Source: Rheum nobile (lineage: Eukaryota; Streptophyta; Magnoliopsida; Caryophyllales; Polygonaceae). Taken from it: a stretch of 64,000 nt of DNA. The notes under the pieces are model-generated. The model saw nothing but the letters and a program-made list of their open reading frames with translations, did not search any database and had not been told where the DNA came from. Of this stretch, positions 32,744 to 43,780 are shown piece after piece. Position 1 is the first letter of the stretch. The number at the start of each line of letters is the position of its first letter. The translations under genes and the position numbers were made by a program. The stretch covers positions 3,162,001 to 3,226,000 of the forward strand of contig WOAB01000056.1 of the NCBI GenBank assembly GCA_027886185.1. Reading direction: 5' to 3'.

Positions 32744-34021
32744 ATGCCATCTAAGCTCCTTACTTTCTCTAACGAAGACTTGGTCGGCCTGCAGCACCCA
32801 CACAACGACCCTCTAATTCTTATAGTGGGAATCAGATCTTGTGATGTGAGGAGGATTCTGGTGGATTCAAGAAACTCAGTTGACATTACGTGCTTTGAGA
32901 CTTTCAAGAAGTTGGGGAGGTCTCAGAATGATCTAATCCCAATGTCTACGCAGTTAACCGGTCTTGGGGCATTTCCTGTATGGCCTTTGGGAATGCTAAG
33001 GGAGACTGTTTCTTTGGGAGGCAAGTCAGTGACTACCGAGTTCTTGGTGGTTAACATCTCCTCGTCCTACAACGCAATTCTTGGAAGACCATGGCTTCAT
33101 CTAATGGGAGCGGTTCATTCGACGCTCCATCAACTAATCGTCTTTCCGCATGAGGGAGGAGTCACGCGTGTCCAGGGTGATCAAAGGGCAGCTCGTCAGT
33201 GCCTCAAGATCGAAAGGCGCGTCAAGGAGGTGCACATGGTGCACGCAGCCCCTCAAGTACTCGACGATGTGGGATCCGAACCGGCTGAAAAGTCGGTTGA
33301 AGAGCTGCAAAAAATCCTTGTAAGTCCTTCTGAACCTGAAAAATATTTTTTAGTTGGAGCTAACGTTGTAGGTGATGAGCTGGAGTCCTTAACGGGACTC
33401 TTGAGGCGAAATAGAGAGGTGTTTGCTTGGACGCCATATGAGATGCCGGGTTTGAGCCCGGATATTGCCTGTCATGCTTTGAGTGTAAATCCGGTTGTGC
33501 ATCCAGTTGTGCAACGAGCGAGACGTTCGTCCGTCGAGCATACTGAGGCAGTGCTGAAAGAGTTGGATAAACTGCAAGAGGCTGGAGCGGTCCGAGAAGT
33601 CATGTACCCGACGTGGATTGCAAATCCGATTGTGGTAAAAAAGAAGAATGGGGAATGGCGAGTTTGTGTTGATTTCACCAATCTTAATAGAGCGTGTCCT
33701 AAGGATTTCTTCCCCCTACCAAAGATTGATCAGTTAGTAGATTCGACAGCGGGGTACGCCCGTATGAGCTTCCTTGATGCTTACAAAGGATACCACCAGA
33801 TACCATTGGCGTTAAAAGATCAAGAGAAAACAACGTTCATGACCCCGAGAGGCATTTTCTGCTACTCTGTAATGCCTTTCGGTTTGAAGAATGCAAAAAC
33901 AACGTTTCAGAGAATCATTGTGAGCCTGTTCTCAGAGCTGATTGGTAATACCGTTGAGGTCTATATTGATGATATGGTCGTCAAGAGCAGGCTGCAAGAC
34001 TCACACTTGGGGGATCTGTAG
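32744..34021 (+). pseudogene. Tat element protease and reverse transcriptase
   Basis: This 425-codon frame follows a TAG at 32735-32737. The protease active-site motif reads LVDSRNSVDI: the invariant Gly of D-S/T-G is Arg, so it should be dead. ILGRPWLHLM is the later flap-side motif. RT follows with NPIVVKKKNGEWRVCVDFTN, the LDAYKGYHQIPL palm and an intact YIDDM catalytic box near 33965. TAG at 34019-34021 ends the piece, but the same frame continues at once. Confidence 0.88.
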
Positions 34022-34819
34022 AGCGTCTTCGACATCTTAAGGCGTTCAAAATTACGCCTGAATCCGCTGAAGTGTGCCTTTGGAGTCGGCTCTGGCAAAT
34101 TTTTGGGGCATTTTGTCACCAGAAGGGGAATTAAAGCGAGTCCAGATCAAATTCGGGCTATTCAGTCTATTAAACGCCCAGAAACTGTAAAGGATGTGCA
34201 AAAGCTTACAGGGATGGCAGCTGCGCTTAACCGTTTCATCAGCAGGTCTTCTGATAAGTGTGGCGCATTCTTCAGGTTGCTGAAGGGCGATCGTTTATTT
34301 CAATGGGACGCAGATTGTGAGCGTGCTTTGGTGGATCTGAAAAAATATTTGCAAGAGCCGCCTATTTTATCTGTGCTAGGCCATGAAGAGAAGCTGACTT
34401 TGTATTTGGCCGTTTCAGTGCGATCCATAAGTGCTGTGTTAGTCAGAGAGGAAGACAAGAGGCATCGACCCGTTTACTATGTCAGCAAAACGATGCTTGA
34501 TGTTGAAAGCATATACACACTGATGGAGAAACTGTTATTGGCACTAGTCGTAGCAACCCGAAAACTCAATCATTATTTCCAGGCTCATCCGATAGAGGTT
34601 ATGATAGCCTTCCCACTTAAGGCTCTCTTGGCTAGCTCGGACTTGTCTGGCCGTGTCGCTAAGTGGGTGGTCGAGCTGGGGCAGTATGAGATCACTTTCG
34701 TACCAAGGACAGCCATCAAGGGACATATACTTGCAGATTTCATCACTGAATTTGTCGGCGAGGACTTGCAGGACGAGCGTCAGGTATGGCAAGTCAATGT
34801 TGACAAGCAAGGAACCTAG
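34022..34819 (+). pseudogene. Tat element RT connection and first RNase H
   Basis: It is in frame with the preceding RT. It shows FLGHFVTRRGIKASPDQI, LYLAVSVRSISAVLVREEDK, PVYYVSKTM and FITEF. The usual catalytic Asp in the first RNase H strand is absent here, as is normal for the degenerate first RNase H of Tat elements. It ends with TAG at 34817-34819. Confidence 0.82.
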
Positions 34820-35548
34820 GAGCTACAGGTGGACGGTTCTAAGAATCAAAAAGGAGCAGGGGCAGGCCTAGTCCTCATATCTCCAACTAGGGAAACCATT
34901 AGAACTGCGGTAAAGCTGGGTTTTGAAGCAACCAATAATGAAGCCGAGTACGAGGCTCTAATTCTCGGACTCATAGATGCAAGAAACCAGGGGGCAAAGA
35001 CTGTTACTGTTTATTCCGACTCGCAGCTGATTGTGAACCAGGTGACGGGCGAGTATGACGCTAAATCGGCTTGCATGCTTGCTTATCTAGAAAGGGCCGG
35101 AAGCATTCTTGCTGATTTTGTAGAGTTTCAGGTCCTGCAGATTCCGCGCGAGCAGAATGAGGTGGCTGATGCACTGGCTACCCTAGCATCCTCGAGTTCG
35201 TCTGGAGCGCAGTCGACGATTCATATTGAGATTCTAGAGTCCCCTAGCATCGAAGGGGAAGAGGTGTGTCCGGTTGATTCCGAGCCAAGTTGGATGGATC
35301 CAATTTTTGACTATTTAGTGCATGATAAACTTCCAGATGATAAGAAAGAGGCTCGCCTGATTCGTTTGAGAGCGGCTTATTTCTGGATCTCGCCACAGGG
35401 GGTATTGCATTGGAAATCGTTTACAAGTCCGTATCTCAGATGCGTCCCGCCATCGAGAGTAGAGGACACTTTGTTTGAAATGCATGAGGGCATGTGCGGG
35501 GTACACGCAGCCGAGAGAAGCCTGGCTTTCAGAGCACAGACTCAGTGA
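34820..35548 (+). pseudogene. Tat element second (archaeal-type) RNase H and integrase zinc finger
   Basis: It starts LQVDGSKNQKGAGAGLVLIS, with the catalytic D-G-S motif, then NNEAEYEALILGL (Glu) and VYSDSQLIVNQVTGEY (Asp), and ADALATLASS. These are the full RNase H set. The next ~100 residues lead to the integrase His-His part (HEGMCGVHAAERSLAF). A TGA at 35546-35548, a possible deaminated CGA, separates it from the Cys-Cys part. Confidence 0.88.
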
Positions 35549-36529
35549 TACTGGTGGCCCTATATGCAGAAAGATGTTGAATGTTATGTCAGAAAATGTG
35601 AGAAGTGCCAGAAATTTGCTAAGATCACACACCAACCAGCGGTGGATCTTCACCCGCTTACGAGCCCTTGGCCATTCGCACAATGGGGACTTGATCTCGT
35701 TGGGCCTTTTCCTAAGGCTACGGGAAAGCTATGCTTCCTGGTCACATCCACTGATTACTTCACCAAGTGGGTGGAAGCGAAGCCTTTAGCAAGGATAAGA
35801 GACACGGACATAGAGAAGTTCATTTGGGAGTCAATTATAACTCGCGTTGGCATTCCTCATGCTTTGATTTCTAACAATGGGACACAATTTAGTAGTGCTT
35901 CGTTTAAAGCTTTTTGTGCAGGTTATGGCATCAAAAATTTCTACTCATCTGTAGCTTACCCGCAGGCAAATGGTCAAGCTGAGACGACCAATAAGGCCAT
36001 ACTGGATGGGATCAAGAAGAGACTTGACCAGGCTAAGACTCGATGGGTGGAGGAGCTCCATGCAGTGCTCTGGGCGCATAGGACGACCCCGAGACGCTCG
36101 ACAGGAGAGACACCATTCACTTTGGCTTATGGCACTGAAGCGGTCATACCCCTTGACATCGGACTCCCGGGAGTTCGGGCTCATGCGTTTGAGCAAGGAG
36201 GTAATGACCAGGCTCTGGGAGTTCAATTGGACTTCCTGCAGGAAAGAAGAGACGTGTCTTCAATCAGGATGGCAGCGTATCAACAAGAGCTAATCAAGGC
36301 ACATGGCAGGAAAGTCAAGCCGCACGCCTTTGGAGTGGGAGACTTCGTGCTTCGCAAGGTTCTCACCAACACCAAGGAGCCAGTGGACGGAAAGCTAGGT
36401 CCGAATTGGGAAGGACCCTATCGGGTCATATCAAGCTCCGACAGCGGTTCATACAAGCTAGAGGACTTGAGTGGGAAGGCGATTCCGCACACTTGGAACG
36501 CCTCCAACTTGAGGAAGTTTTACATTTGA
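35549..36529 (+). pseudogene. Tat element integrase
   Basis: It continues in frame with the zinc-finger Cys pair (YVRKCEKCQKFAK). The catalytic core has the first Asp in GLDLVGPFPKA. The second site reads SNNGTQF, where family members have SDNGTQF, so the second catalytic Asp is Asn. The Glu lies in QANGQAETTNK. The C-terminal region (GDFVLRKV..GKLGPNWEGPYRV) is complete and ends at 36529. With the Asp-to-Asn change the enzyme should be inactive even without the upstream stops. Confidence 0.9.
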
Positions 36530-37293
36530 ACTTGAACAAGGTAGGGGTACTCTTTTTCCTCTTCGTATGGTTTTTTTCCCATGAGGTTTTCATGCGAAGA
36601 GGTTTTAATGAGGCCCCCGGGGGTTTGTCCCTGAACTTGTAAGACACTTTTCGGTTTACCTTGATTGGAACTCAATGCAATTTCATTTTCTTTGCAATTG
36701 TTACGCATTCTTGGCTTTAGATTAGCACAGGAACAAGCAGATTGACAGGAAGTAGCGGGCCGGTGCGGGTGCAAATATCATGCAACTCAGCGTCGAGCTC
36801 GACTTTATGAGCATGGCCGGTGTAGGCGACTCAGCGACGAGCGAAACCCGCTGGCCATAGGTCAAGCGGAGAGAGTTGTCGAAGCGCTAAGTATGAGCGA
36901 CTTGAATCGATGAGCAACCTTACAGGCAGGACTTTCCAGATGATGCCGTCACGGGCACCGATCGACGATGACTCAGTAACGAGCACACTTAACACGTCAT
37001 CAAGAGGAAAAGAGGCGTGAAAGACGCCAAGGGAGCCAAGTTTGAGCCCCAGGGCAAGTAAATCGCGAGCACAAAGGATAGACATGACCGCACGACCGTT
37101 CAGAACGACGCACATGCAGGCTCGCGGTTGCGGTTTGGTCATACGGCGAAGCTGGTGATCGCACGACCGTGAGCCTTTTTCGCACCGGCGGTGCGGTAAC
37201 CGCACGACAGTGCGGTGCTTGCGGCAATTCAACCCAATTTTGATTTCGAAAGAAAATAAAAACGCACGGCCGTGCGTTCCCTCCGAGACTTCT
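36530..37293 (+). other. Tat element 3' non-coding region with GC palindromes
   Basis: No conserved reading frame was seen. From about 37089 it is dense in GCACGACCGT / CCGCACGACAGTGCGG words. At 37261-37278 lies an exact 18-bp palindrome AACGCACGGCCGTGCGTT. The region resumes at 43204 beyond the nested Copia element. Confidence 0.75.
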
Positions 37294-38207
37294 TGTTGGA
37301 TCATTAGAGTTACGTCTGAGGGAACAAAGGCTTTGTTCCCACAGAAGGCACAGCGGAACAATATAGCAGGAAAGATAACGAACGAACTCACGATATATAG
37401 TGGAAACCCTGATTGGCAAAACTAGCTTCTCAAGGAAAAACCACTACCTTCAAGCTTCCGCTTGAGAGGATTTTGAAGTGTCTACTTGTCTTATTGATTT
37501 CTTGTTCGATTACACTTGTATCCTGGACTTCAACCTCTAGACTTCCCACCTAGATTTGAAACCTCTTCTATAACGATGAATCGAACTCAACCCTCAAGGA
37601 TTCACAAACACTTCACTCTCTTTTTCTTTTCTTTTCTTTTCTTTTCTTTTCGTTTGATGCCCCGAGTTCGTACATAGAAATGAATTCCACACTCCTATAA
37701 ATACAACTCGTTTAAACCCTAATCGTAACAAGATAAGATTTCTCCAAATAAGGTAACAAGAAGATATGATTTGATTGAAGAAATAATATCCCAACCGTCT
37801 ATATTAATTAAAGAAAAGATTCCTTAAATTAATATAACCGGATAAGATATAATCCCCTCTCTCCAATTATTAGGAAAGATTTCCTAAGATAAAACAATCA
37901 GGTTTCTCTCTCCATATCTTCTTGATCGGCTTTAATCCTTGCAGCCAAAGTCTTTCATCCTTTACCGCGTGTGCTTCTTGATTTGTTTCCATAATTCAGC
38001 ATGCTGGATTTCTTCCTTCCATTCACAGCTTTGATCTTGTTCGTCACTGTTGTTCCTTGAGAGGTAACAAAGCACATGAACAGAGCTTTGTTCCCTCTGC
38101 GATCCTTTGCTGCAATGGTTCCCTGAGATAACTGTCTTTGTTTCTGAAACACTTAGTACCCAGATTAGTTGAATGTTTTTTACCATCAAAACCTAAGGAA
38201 TTCAACA
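37294..38207 (-). repeat. SIRE-like element 3' LTR
   Basis: It matches 42291-43198 closely. A TTTTC microsatellite (about 37620-37650) has several more units than in the other LTR (42619-42635). The right LTR has an extra ATCTTATCTTAGGAAAG-type block near 42851. Confidence 0.93.
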
Positions 38208-38558
38208 AATTCCCCCTTTTTGATGGTGACAAACACCCTTGACAATAAATCATACACGTACGAGATAAAGACAGTTATGGAGAGAAAGTCTTCCCACTAA
38301 GGCAGTATTAGTTCCCCCTCAACTCAGCAACATATGAAACCATGTTCTGTTCCCCCTTAACCAAAGCTACCTGTCATTTAACAAATTCCCCCTTTTTGAT
38401 GGTGACAAACACTCTTGACAATAAAGCATACACGTACGAGATAAAGACAGTTATGGAGAGAAAGTCTTCCCACTAAGGCAGTATTAGTTCCCCCTCAACT
38501 CAGCAACATATGAAACCATGTTCTGTTCCCCCTTAACCAAAGTTACCTGTCATTTTCC
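38207..38558 (-). repeat. 186-bp tandem duplication containing the polypurine tract
   Basis: The block from AAATTCCCCCTTTTTGATGG to CCTGTCATTT occurs at 38207-38392 and again from 38393, almost unchanged. Each copy brings its own polypurine tract. A third, partial tract (TTTTCCCCCTTTTGGCATCA) follows at about 38555. Confidence 0.9.
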
Positions 38559-40212
38559 CCCTTTTGGCATCATCAAAAACATAGGTAATGAGATAGAGAG
38601 AAAACGACCACATCAAGATGAGCAACACCCCCTTTTGCATTAGATTGAAACGCACAAATATAGACTGCATGTAAAGACAACTACAAAATAAGCAAAGATA
38701 ACACATATGATCAACATGTCAGTCAATGGAAACACATGAGCCAGAGACAAGGAAAATCAAGCAGTAAGGGATACATGTGCTAGAGAACAAAAGAGGGATT
38801 GGTTAGCCAGAGAACGACGAATCAAGTACCACTGGTGCCTGTAGAGGGATCCGGAGTATGAGTAGCCGTTAGAGCACGCACATCCTCCATAAGTCGCCTT
38901 TGTTGTTCTGCCAATCAACGATATTGCGCGAGACAAACTCTTCATGACCCTTCGCAGATCTGTTCCCCTTCAGACCCAACCAGCACTTTTTTGCAACACA
39001 AACTGCTTCTTGTGTAGCTTACTAGCATCCAACCGCCGGTAGAAGAAAGATTCATTTGTCCCCTCTTTGTGTTCCCTGTGGTGTTCCAGTTTTTTTTTTT
39101 TTTTTTTGAAACAGTACACGGGAGTAACATGACAACTTTGCAGAGAACACCATAGATAGGAGGAGGGGAGAAAACACAAGAATCCTTTTTCATATCTTTT
39201 CAAGTATTAAGGATAATGATCCCAATCTTCTTCTTTCCTTCTTTTACCAAAGATCACAGCCAAGAAGATATTTTCCAAAAATAAATCTTGTAAAAGATTC
39301 TGTCCAAATCCATCAAAGCCCACAAAATCTCAAGTGCAACAACCATCACGCAACCACCACATCACCTTTTATGCACGAACACTTCTCAAGTAGTTGCAAG
39401 CCATCATTACACATCATACCTGTCAAATCCCAGCCACAGACCACATAGGCGACAATTCGTATTCTCGACTTTCCGAAAAAGTAGAGGAGTGTGATGCGGG
39501 GGTAATGTTATTAGAGAGGGTACAAAGAACATCACACATAAATATATACGAGAATTTTTAATAATGTTTAATCATGAATGAGAGGCTCCCAGATGTGGAT
39601 GATAAGAGAGGCTCATAGGAAGCATCAAGCATGATGGCTAGGGTAGGCTGTAGAGTCAACAATCATTTGGGCTTATAATGAGGGATCAATACATCAAGTT
39701 GACTCTTTTAGGCCGAAAGAAAGCTGAATCGTGTATTAACAAGATAGCATAGAGAATCATGCATGCAATTTTGCACATTAGTGAAGTATTAGCATGAGTC
39801 TAAGCAAGGCGTTCAACAAATGATCAAGAGAATGAATGCAGATCAAGACATGATGATTAACCTTTCACACTTTACCATGTAATTTAGCCAATCATCGAGG
39901 GAACACAACAAATAGACATGTGGTTAGGGAAACAAACCAGGCTTCATATGGAACTGAATGTAGCGTTCCCCAACAGGTATCCTAATGAGAAAATTGGCGT
40001 TTGATTCTTTTGTTCCATGAATTTCCTTGTATGCCAATCTTTCTCCACACAGTGATGTCTTTTCTAGATGTACATGGTACCTGAGTATACAAACACGAAA
40101 CACTTCAGGCATTAAGTCCTTAACCACATATCCATTTCTTTTACCTTTTTCACCAGGCCTTTGAGTCTCAAACATTCCTGCAGAAGTGAGGTGAGACTCG
40201 CTTTGTTCCCTG
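38559..40212. other. Non-coding interior of the SIRE-like element
   Basis: No conserved coding was recognised on either strand in ~1.65 kb. A T15-16 homopolymer lies at about 39091-39108. This space in autonomous relatives holds pol and, in some, an envelope-like gene; nothing of either was detected. Confidence 0.6.
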
Positions 40213-40584
40213 TCAGGTAACTGAACTTAATACGAGTGAAATACCGGGAACTTTTCTCACTTTATCCTGCACAGAAAGAGTTAGTTCTTTGCGAACCCAG
40301 ACAAACTTATGCTTTCTGGGCGTAGGAGCAACATATCTGATCTTTGGAGGTTCAACATTCATTTGCTCCCTTGTAGTACGAGCAATCTCCTCATTGTGTT
40401 GCTTCAGAAGGCACTCTTGTTTGTAGTGACCAGAATGCCCGCAATACCAACAGACCCTGTGGCACTTTAGGTCGACATACTTGCTCTTGCCAGGCCAAAT
40501 TGTTTTGTTAGCAATCCTAGAATGAAAATCAATGTTATTGGACTTACTGCTTTGGGATTGCTTCAACCAGATTTTATGAGCCTT
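40213..40584 (-). pseudogene. Gag C-terminal extension beyond an amber stop
   Basis: It lies in the same frame as the Gag at 40585-42234, separated only by TAG. It encodes a second zinc knuckle CWYCGHSGHYKQEC (about 40409-40450) followed by a basic segment (APTPRKHKFVWVRKEL), and stops at 40213. In SIRE-type polyproteins this region precedes protease, which is missing here. Confidence 0.75.
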
Positions 40585-42234
40585 CTATCCATGGTACCAA
40601 GACTTGCTCTCGTCGGTCGGTTCTGAGTTGTCTTTGCCTTTGTTCCCTTTAGAGGAACTCTCCCCCTTTTCTTGCACTGGCTCTTTTCCTTTGACTTTAG
40701 AGCTTTTTGACTTGGTTCCATCAACAGGAAGCTTGGGTTGATAGCCAATACCAAAGTGAGGTACCTCCTTCTTTTCAGGCTTCTTTTCATTCTTGGCTGC
40801 AACAAAGACAATACCTTTTGTCTTGTCCTTCTGTTCCTCACTGAGTTTGGTTAGATCACTAGAAAGTTTTGCATTTCCTAGTTTTAGCATTAATGACTCA
40901 GCCTCAAGTGAGGAGACAGAGGACTCTAGAGAAATAATATTCTCAGTGAGTTTAGGACACTCAGTGCACGGGCTTGGAGAAGAGGATGAGCCTTTCTCAA
41001 GTTTGACCACTTTTTCTGCCCATCCTTTGTTTTCTTCGATCAAACCTGAGATCGATTCATCCTTATCTTTAATCTGTTCACTGAAAAGACTATTCTCATG
41101 AACAAGCTTCTTAATGAAGGAAACTAAGCTTTCTTTTGACTTCCTTTTCAAGCTAGAGATGAGTTCATATTCACTTACCTCAGTTCCCTGCATACCGCCT
41201 TTTGATTTGTCATGGTCTTCTATGGCCATCAAGCGGACATCTCTTGAATGAGAAGATTCTTCATCCTCTGAGTCAGTATCACCCCATGTTGTGACCATTG
41301 CTTGCTTCTCTTCACGAACCTGAGGGTGACCAGCCTTTTTCTTGAAGCAGTTATTGGCAAAATGTCCCTTGTGTTGGCAGTGGTAACAAACGACATCCTT
41401 CATGTCTCTGTTCCCTTCAGAGGAACTCTGTGTGCCCTTGTTTTGAGACCATATTTTCTTCATAGCTCTAGTGATGAGAGTCACATCTTCATCACCGTCC
41501 TCATCTTCGTCTTCAACTTGAGATAGGTCAAAGGCACGTTCAACCTTCAAGGCAATGCTTTGAGCCTTCTCTTCTCCCTTTTTGTTCATCTTGTGGTTGT
41601 ATACAGATGCGTTGCTTTCAAGCTTGGCAACAACCTCTTCCATGGTGAGAGACTTGACGTCAATTTGGGAGTACAGAGCGAGAGCAATTGCGTCCCACTG
41701 AGAGTTGAGGCCTTGCATAAAGTGATGAGTGAGCTTCCAGTCTGGCATCTCTTCATCAAGAAACTCCAATTGACCTACGATCCCCTGGAACCTGGAGTAG
41801 AACTCTTGAATGTGCTCATCCTCTCCTTGAGAAATTTGGTCGTACTCCTTCATCAAGGAAAAAATTCTGTTTTTCTTGACATCTTTATTTCCATGATGGA
41901 GACATCTTAGAGCTTCCCAAATCTCCTTGGCGGTTTTGTAGCCGATGATTTTCTTGAGATCCGTGGGGAGAAGGGCCATGTGAAGGATCTTCTTGGCTCT
42001 GCAATTCTTCTCCAGCTTCTTCCAGTCTCCATCGGTGTAGTCGATCTTTGGCTTAGGCTTTGTAGCGTCTTTTTCATTTGGGATAGCCATGGGGCCAACC
42101 TCGATGATTCTCCATATCTGTCCATCGAGGGAACAAATATGGGATTCGATTTGCTCAACCCACCAGTCATATTCACCTCCCTTCAGGACTGGTGGCTTCC
42201 AGAATGAATCACCAATAGCGTTGCTTGACGACAT
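40585..42234 (-). CDS. SIRE-like retrotransposon Gag (549 aa, intact)
   Basis: A single open frame starts with ATG 57 bp inside the primer site. Residues ~1-60 begin with SFWKPPVLKGGEYDWWVEQI, the N-terminal domain of plant Copia Gags. The UBN2-type Gag core covers about 60-215 (AKEIWEALRCLHHGNKDVKK, GEDEHIQEFYSRFQGIVGQL, ESNASVYNHKM). An acidic spacer and a CCHC knuckle CYHCQHKGHFANNC (41348-41389) follow. Then come a coiled-coil region (SLISSLKRKSKESL to about residue 480) and a Lys/Ser-rich tail. No disabling change is visible, unlike the surrounding Tat element, so it may be a young copy able to supply capsid protein. It is a transposon protein, not a host gene. Confidence 0.88.
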   Translation of the reverse strand: MSSSNAIGDSFWKPPVLKGGEYDWWVEQIESHICSLDGQIWRIIEVGPMAIPNEKDATKPKPKIDYTDGDWKKLEKNCRAKKILHMALLPTDLKKIIGYKTAKEIWEALRCLHHGNKDVKKNRIFSLMKEYDQISQGEDEHIQEFYSRFQGIVGQLEFLDEEMPDWKLTHHFMQGLNSQWDAIALALYSQIDVKSLTMEEVVAKLESNASVYNHKMNKKGEEKAQSIALKVERAFDLSQVEDEDEDGDEDVTLITRAMKKIWSQNKGTQSSSEGNRDMKDVVCYHCQHKGHFANNCFKKKAGHPQVREEKQAMVTTWGDTDSEDEESSHSRDVRLMAIEDHDKSKGGMQGTEVSEYELISSLKRKSKESLVSFIKKLVHENSLFSEQIKDKDESISGLIEENKGWAEKVVKLEKGSSSSPSPCTECPKLTENIISLESSVSSLEAESLMLKLGNAKLSSDLTKLSEEQKDKTKGIVFVAAKNEKKPEKKEVPHFGIGYQPKLPVDGTKSKSSKVKGKEPVQEKGESSSKGNKGKDNSEPTDESKSWYHG

Positions 42235-42290
42235 CTTTCCTGCAAAGTTTAAAACGAAAACAATCTAGAGCACCAGGCTCTGATACCAAT

Positions 42291-43198
42291 TATTGGATCG
42301 TTAGAGTTACGTCTGAGGGAACAAAGACTTTGTTCCCACAGAAGGCACAGCGGAACAATATAGTAGGAAAGATAACGAACGAACTCACGATATATAGTGG
42401 AAACCCTGATTGGCAAAACTAGCTTCTCAAGGAAAAACCACTACCTTCAAGCTTCCGCTTGAGAGGATTTTGAAGCGTCTACTTGTCTTATTGATTTCTT
42501 GTTCGATTACACTTGTATTCTGGACTTCAACCTCTAGACTTCCCACCTAGATTTGAAACCTTTTCTACAACGATGAATCGAACTCAACCCTCAAAGACTC
42601 ACAAACACTTCACTCTCTTTTTCTTTTCTTTTCGTTTGATGCCCCGAGTTCGTACATAGAAATGAATCCCACACTCCTATAAATACAACTCGTCTAAACC
42701 CTAATCGTAACAAGATAATATTTCTCCAAATAAGGTAACAAGAAGATATGATTTGATTGAAGAAATAATATCTCAACCGTCTACATTAATTAAAGAAAAG
42801 ATTCCTTAAATTAATATAACCGGATAAGATATAATCCCCTCTCTCCAATTATCTTATCTTAGGAAAGATTTCCTAAGATAAAACAATCGGGCTTCTCTCT
42901 CTCCATATCTTCTCGATCGGCTTTAATCCTTGCAGCCGAAGTCTTTCATCATTTACCGCGTGTGCTTCTTGATTTGTTTCCATAATTCAGCACGCTAGAT
43001 TTCTTCCTTCCATTCACAGCTTTGATCTTGTTCGTCACTGTTGTTCCTTGAGGGGTAACAAAGCACATGAACAGAGCTTTGTTCCCTCTGCGATCCTTTG
43101 CTGCAATGGTTCCCTGAGATAACTGTTTTTGTTCCTGAAACACTTAGTACCCAGATTAGTTGAATGTTTGTTACCATCAAAACCTAAGGAATTCAACA
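42291..43198 (-). repeat. SIRE-like element 5' LTR
   Basis: This is the partner of 37294-38207. The minus-strand start is TGTTGAATTCC at 43198 and the end adjoins the primer site at 42288-42290. Confidence 0.93.
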
Positions 43199-43203
43199 CT
43201 TCT

Positions 43204-43386
43204 TTTCCAAAAAAAAAATCACCGCCTGCACGGCCGTGCGTTTTTTCGCATAGGCCGTGCGGTTTGCGGGTTTTCTCCAATACCGGGGTTGAGAGTTCCG
43301 AGTTGGGCCAATTTGACGAGTGGGTCGAGTACTTTATATTTCGGATCGTCGGACCCGTACAAGCTCCAACAATCCGAGGGGCAAAT
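43204..43386 (+). other. Tat element 3' non-coding region, resumed
   Basis: It continues 36530-37293 after the nested element. It contains a 12-bp exact palindrome GCACGGCCGTGC (43228-43239) and CGCATAGGCCGTGCGG. It ends in the polypurine tract before the LTR. Confidence 0.8.
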
Positions 43387-43780
43387 TGAAGAGATAAATT
43401 GTGTTCTCCTTTTGCTATTTAATTAATAGAGCTAATAAATAAGGAAAAAGTCTATTTAATATAATATAGCTTATTAAATGAGGAGTTTTCATAAAAGATA
43501 AGGTATTTAAGTCTTTTATCTTATTTTCTCTCTTCATTCAATTCATTATATTCTACGCTAGGGTTTTGAACCTCCATTGCTCAAGACCTTTGAGAGCTTT
43601 CTGAGAGAGATTCCTGACTTGAGCGTCAGAGGGGCCTTAGACGGGACCACCCCCTCCCATTCACGTTTGTTCGTGATTACAGATCTAGAGTTGAAGACTT
43701 CTCGCGTTCTTAGAGGCAGAATTCAAGGAATTCAATCGTTCCTAATTAATTTTCTGACAATACAGATTTCTGCATCGACA
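43387..43780 (+). repeat. Tat element 3' LTR
   Basis: It starts TGAAGAGATAAATTGTG and ends CTGCATCGACA, followed by the duplicated GTTTC. Confidence 0.92.

Larger units (their letters stand above)
37294..43198 (-). mobile_element. SIRE-like Ty1/Copia element without pol, nested in the Tat element
   Basis: Two ~910-bp LTRs (37294-38207 and 42291-43198) start TGTTGAATTCC on the minus strand. A 5-bp duplication CTTCT flanks the element (37289-37293 and 43199-43203). A tRNA-Met primer site (TGGTATCAGAGCCTGGTGCT, minus strand, 42269-42288) adjoins the right LTR. A polypurine tract (AAAAAGGGGGAATT, minus) adjoins the left LTR. Only gag is coded; 38208-40212 has no protease, integrase or RT. Confidence 0.93.
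30438..43780 (+). mobile_element. Tat-type Ty3/Gypsy LTR retrotransposon, split by a nested Copia element
   Basis: LTRs at 30438-30822 (385 bp) and 43387-43780 (394 bp) are flanked by a perfect 5-bp duplication GTTTC (30433-30437 and 43781-43785). Between them are a tRNA-type primer site, gag, protease, RT, RNase H, a second archaeal-type RNase H and integrase. The second RNase H is diagnostic of the Tat branch. A polypurine tract (GAGGGGCAAA) ends at 43386. The 5905-bp insertion 37294-43198 plus its duplicated CTTCT interrupts the 3' non-coding part. Coding sequence is broken by two frameshifts and at least four stops. Confidence 0.92.

Noticed and set aside
30851..36529. Endogenous pararetrovirus or retrovirus
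   Set aside because: Gene order, LTRs with 5-bp duplication, and the second RNase H match a Tat-type Gypsy retrotransposon. No movement, coat or envelope gene was seen.
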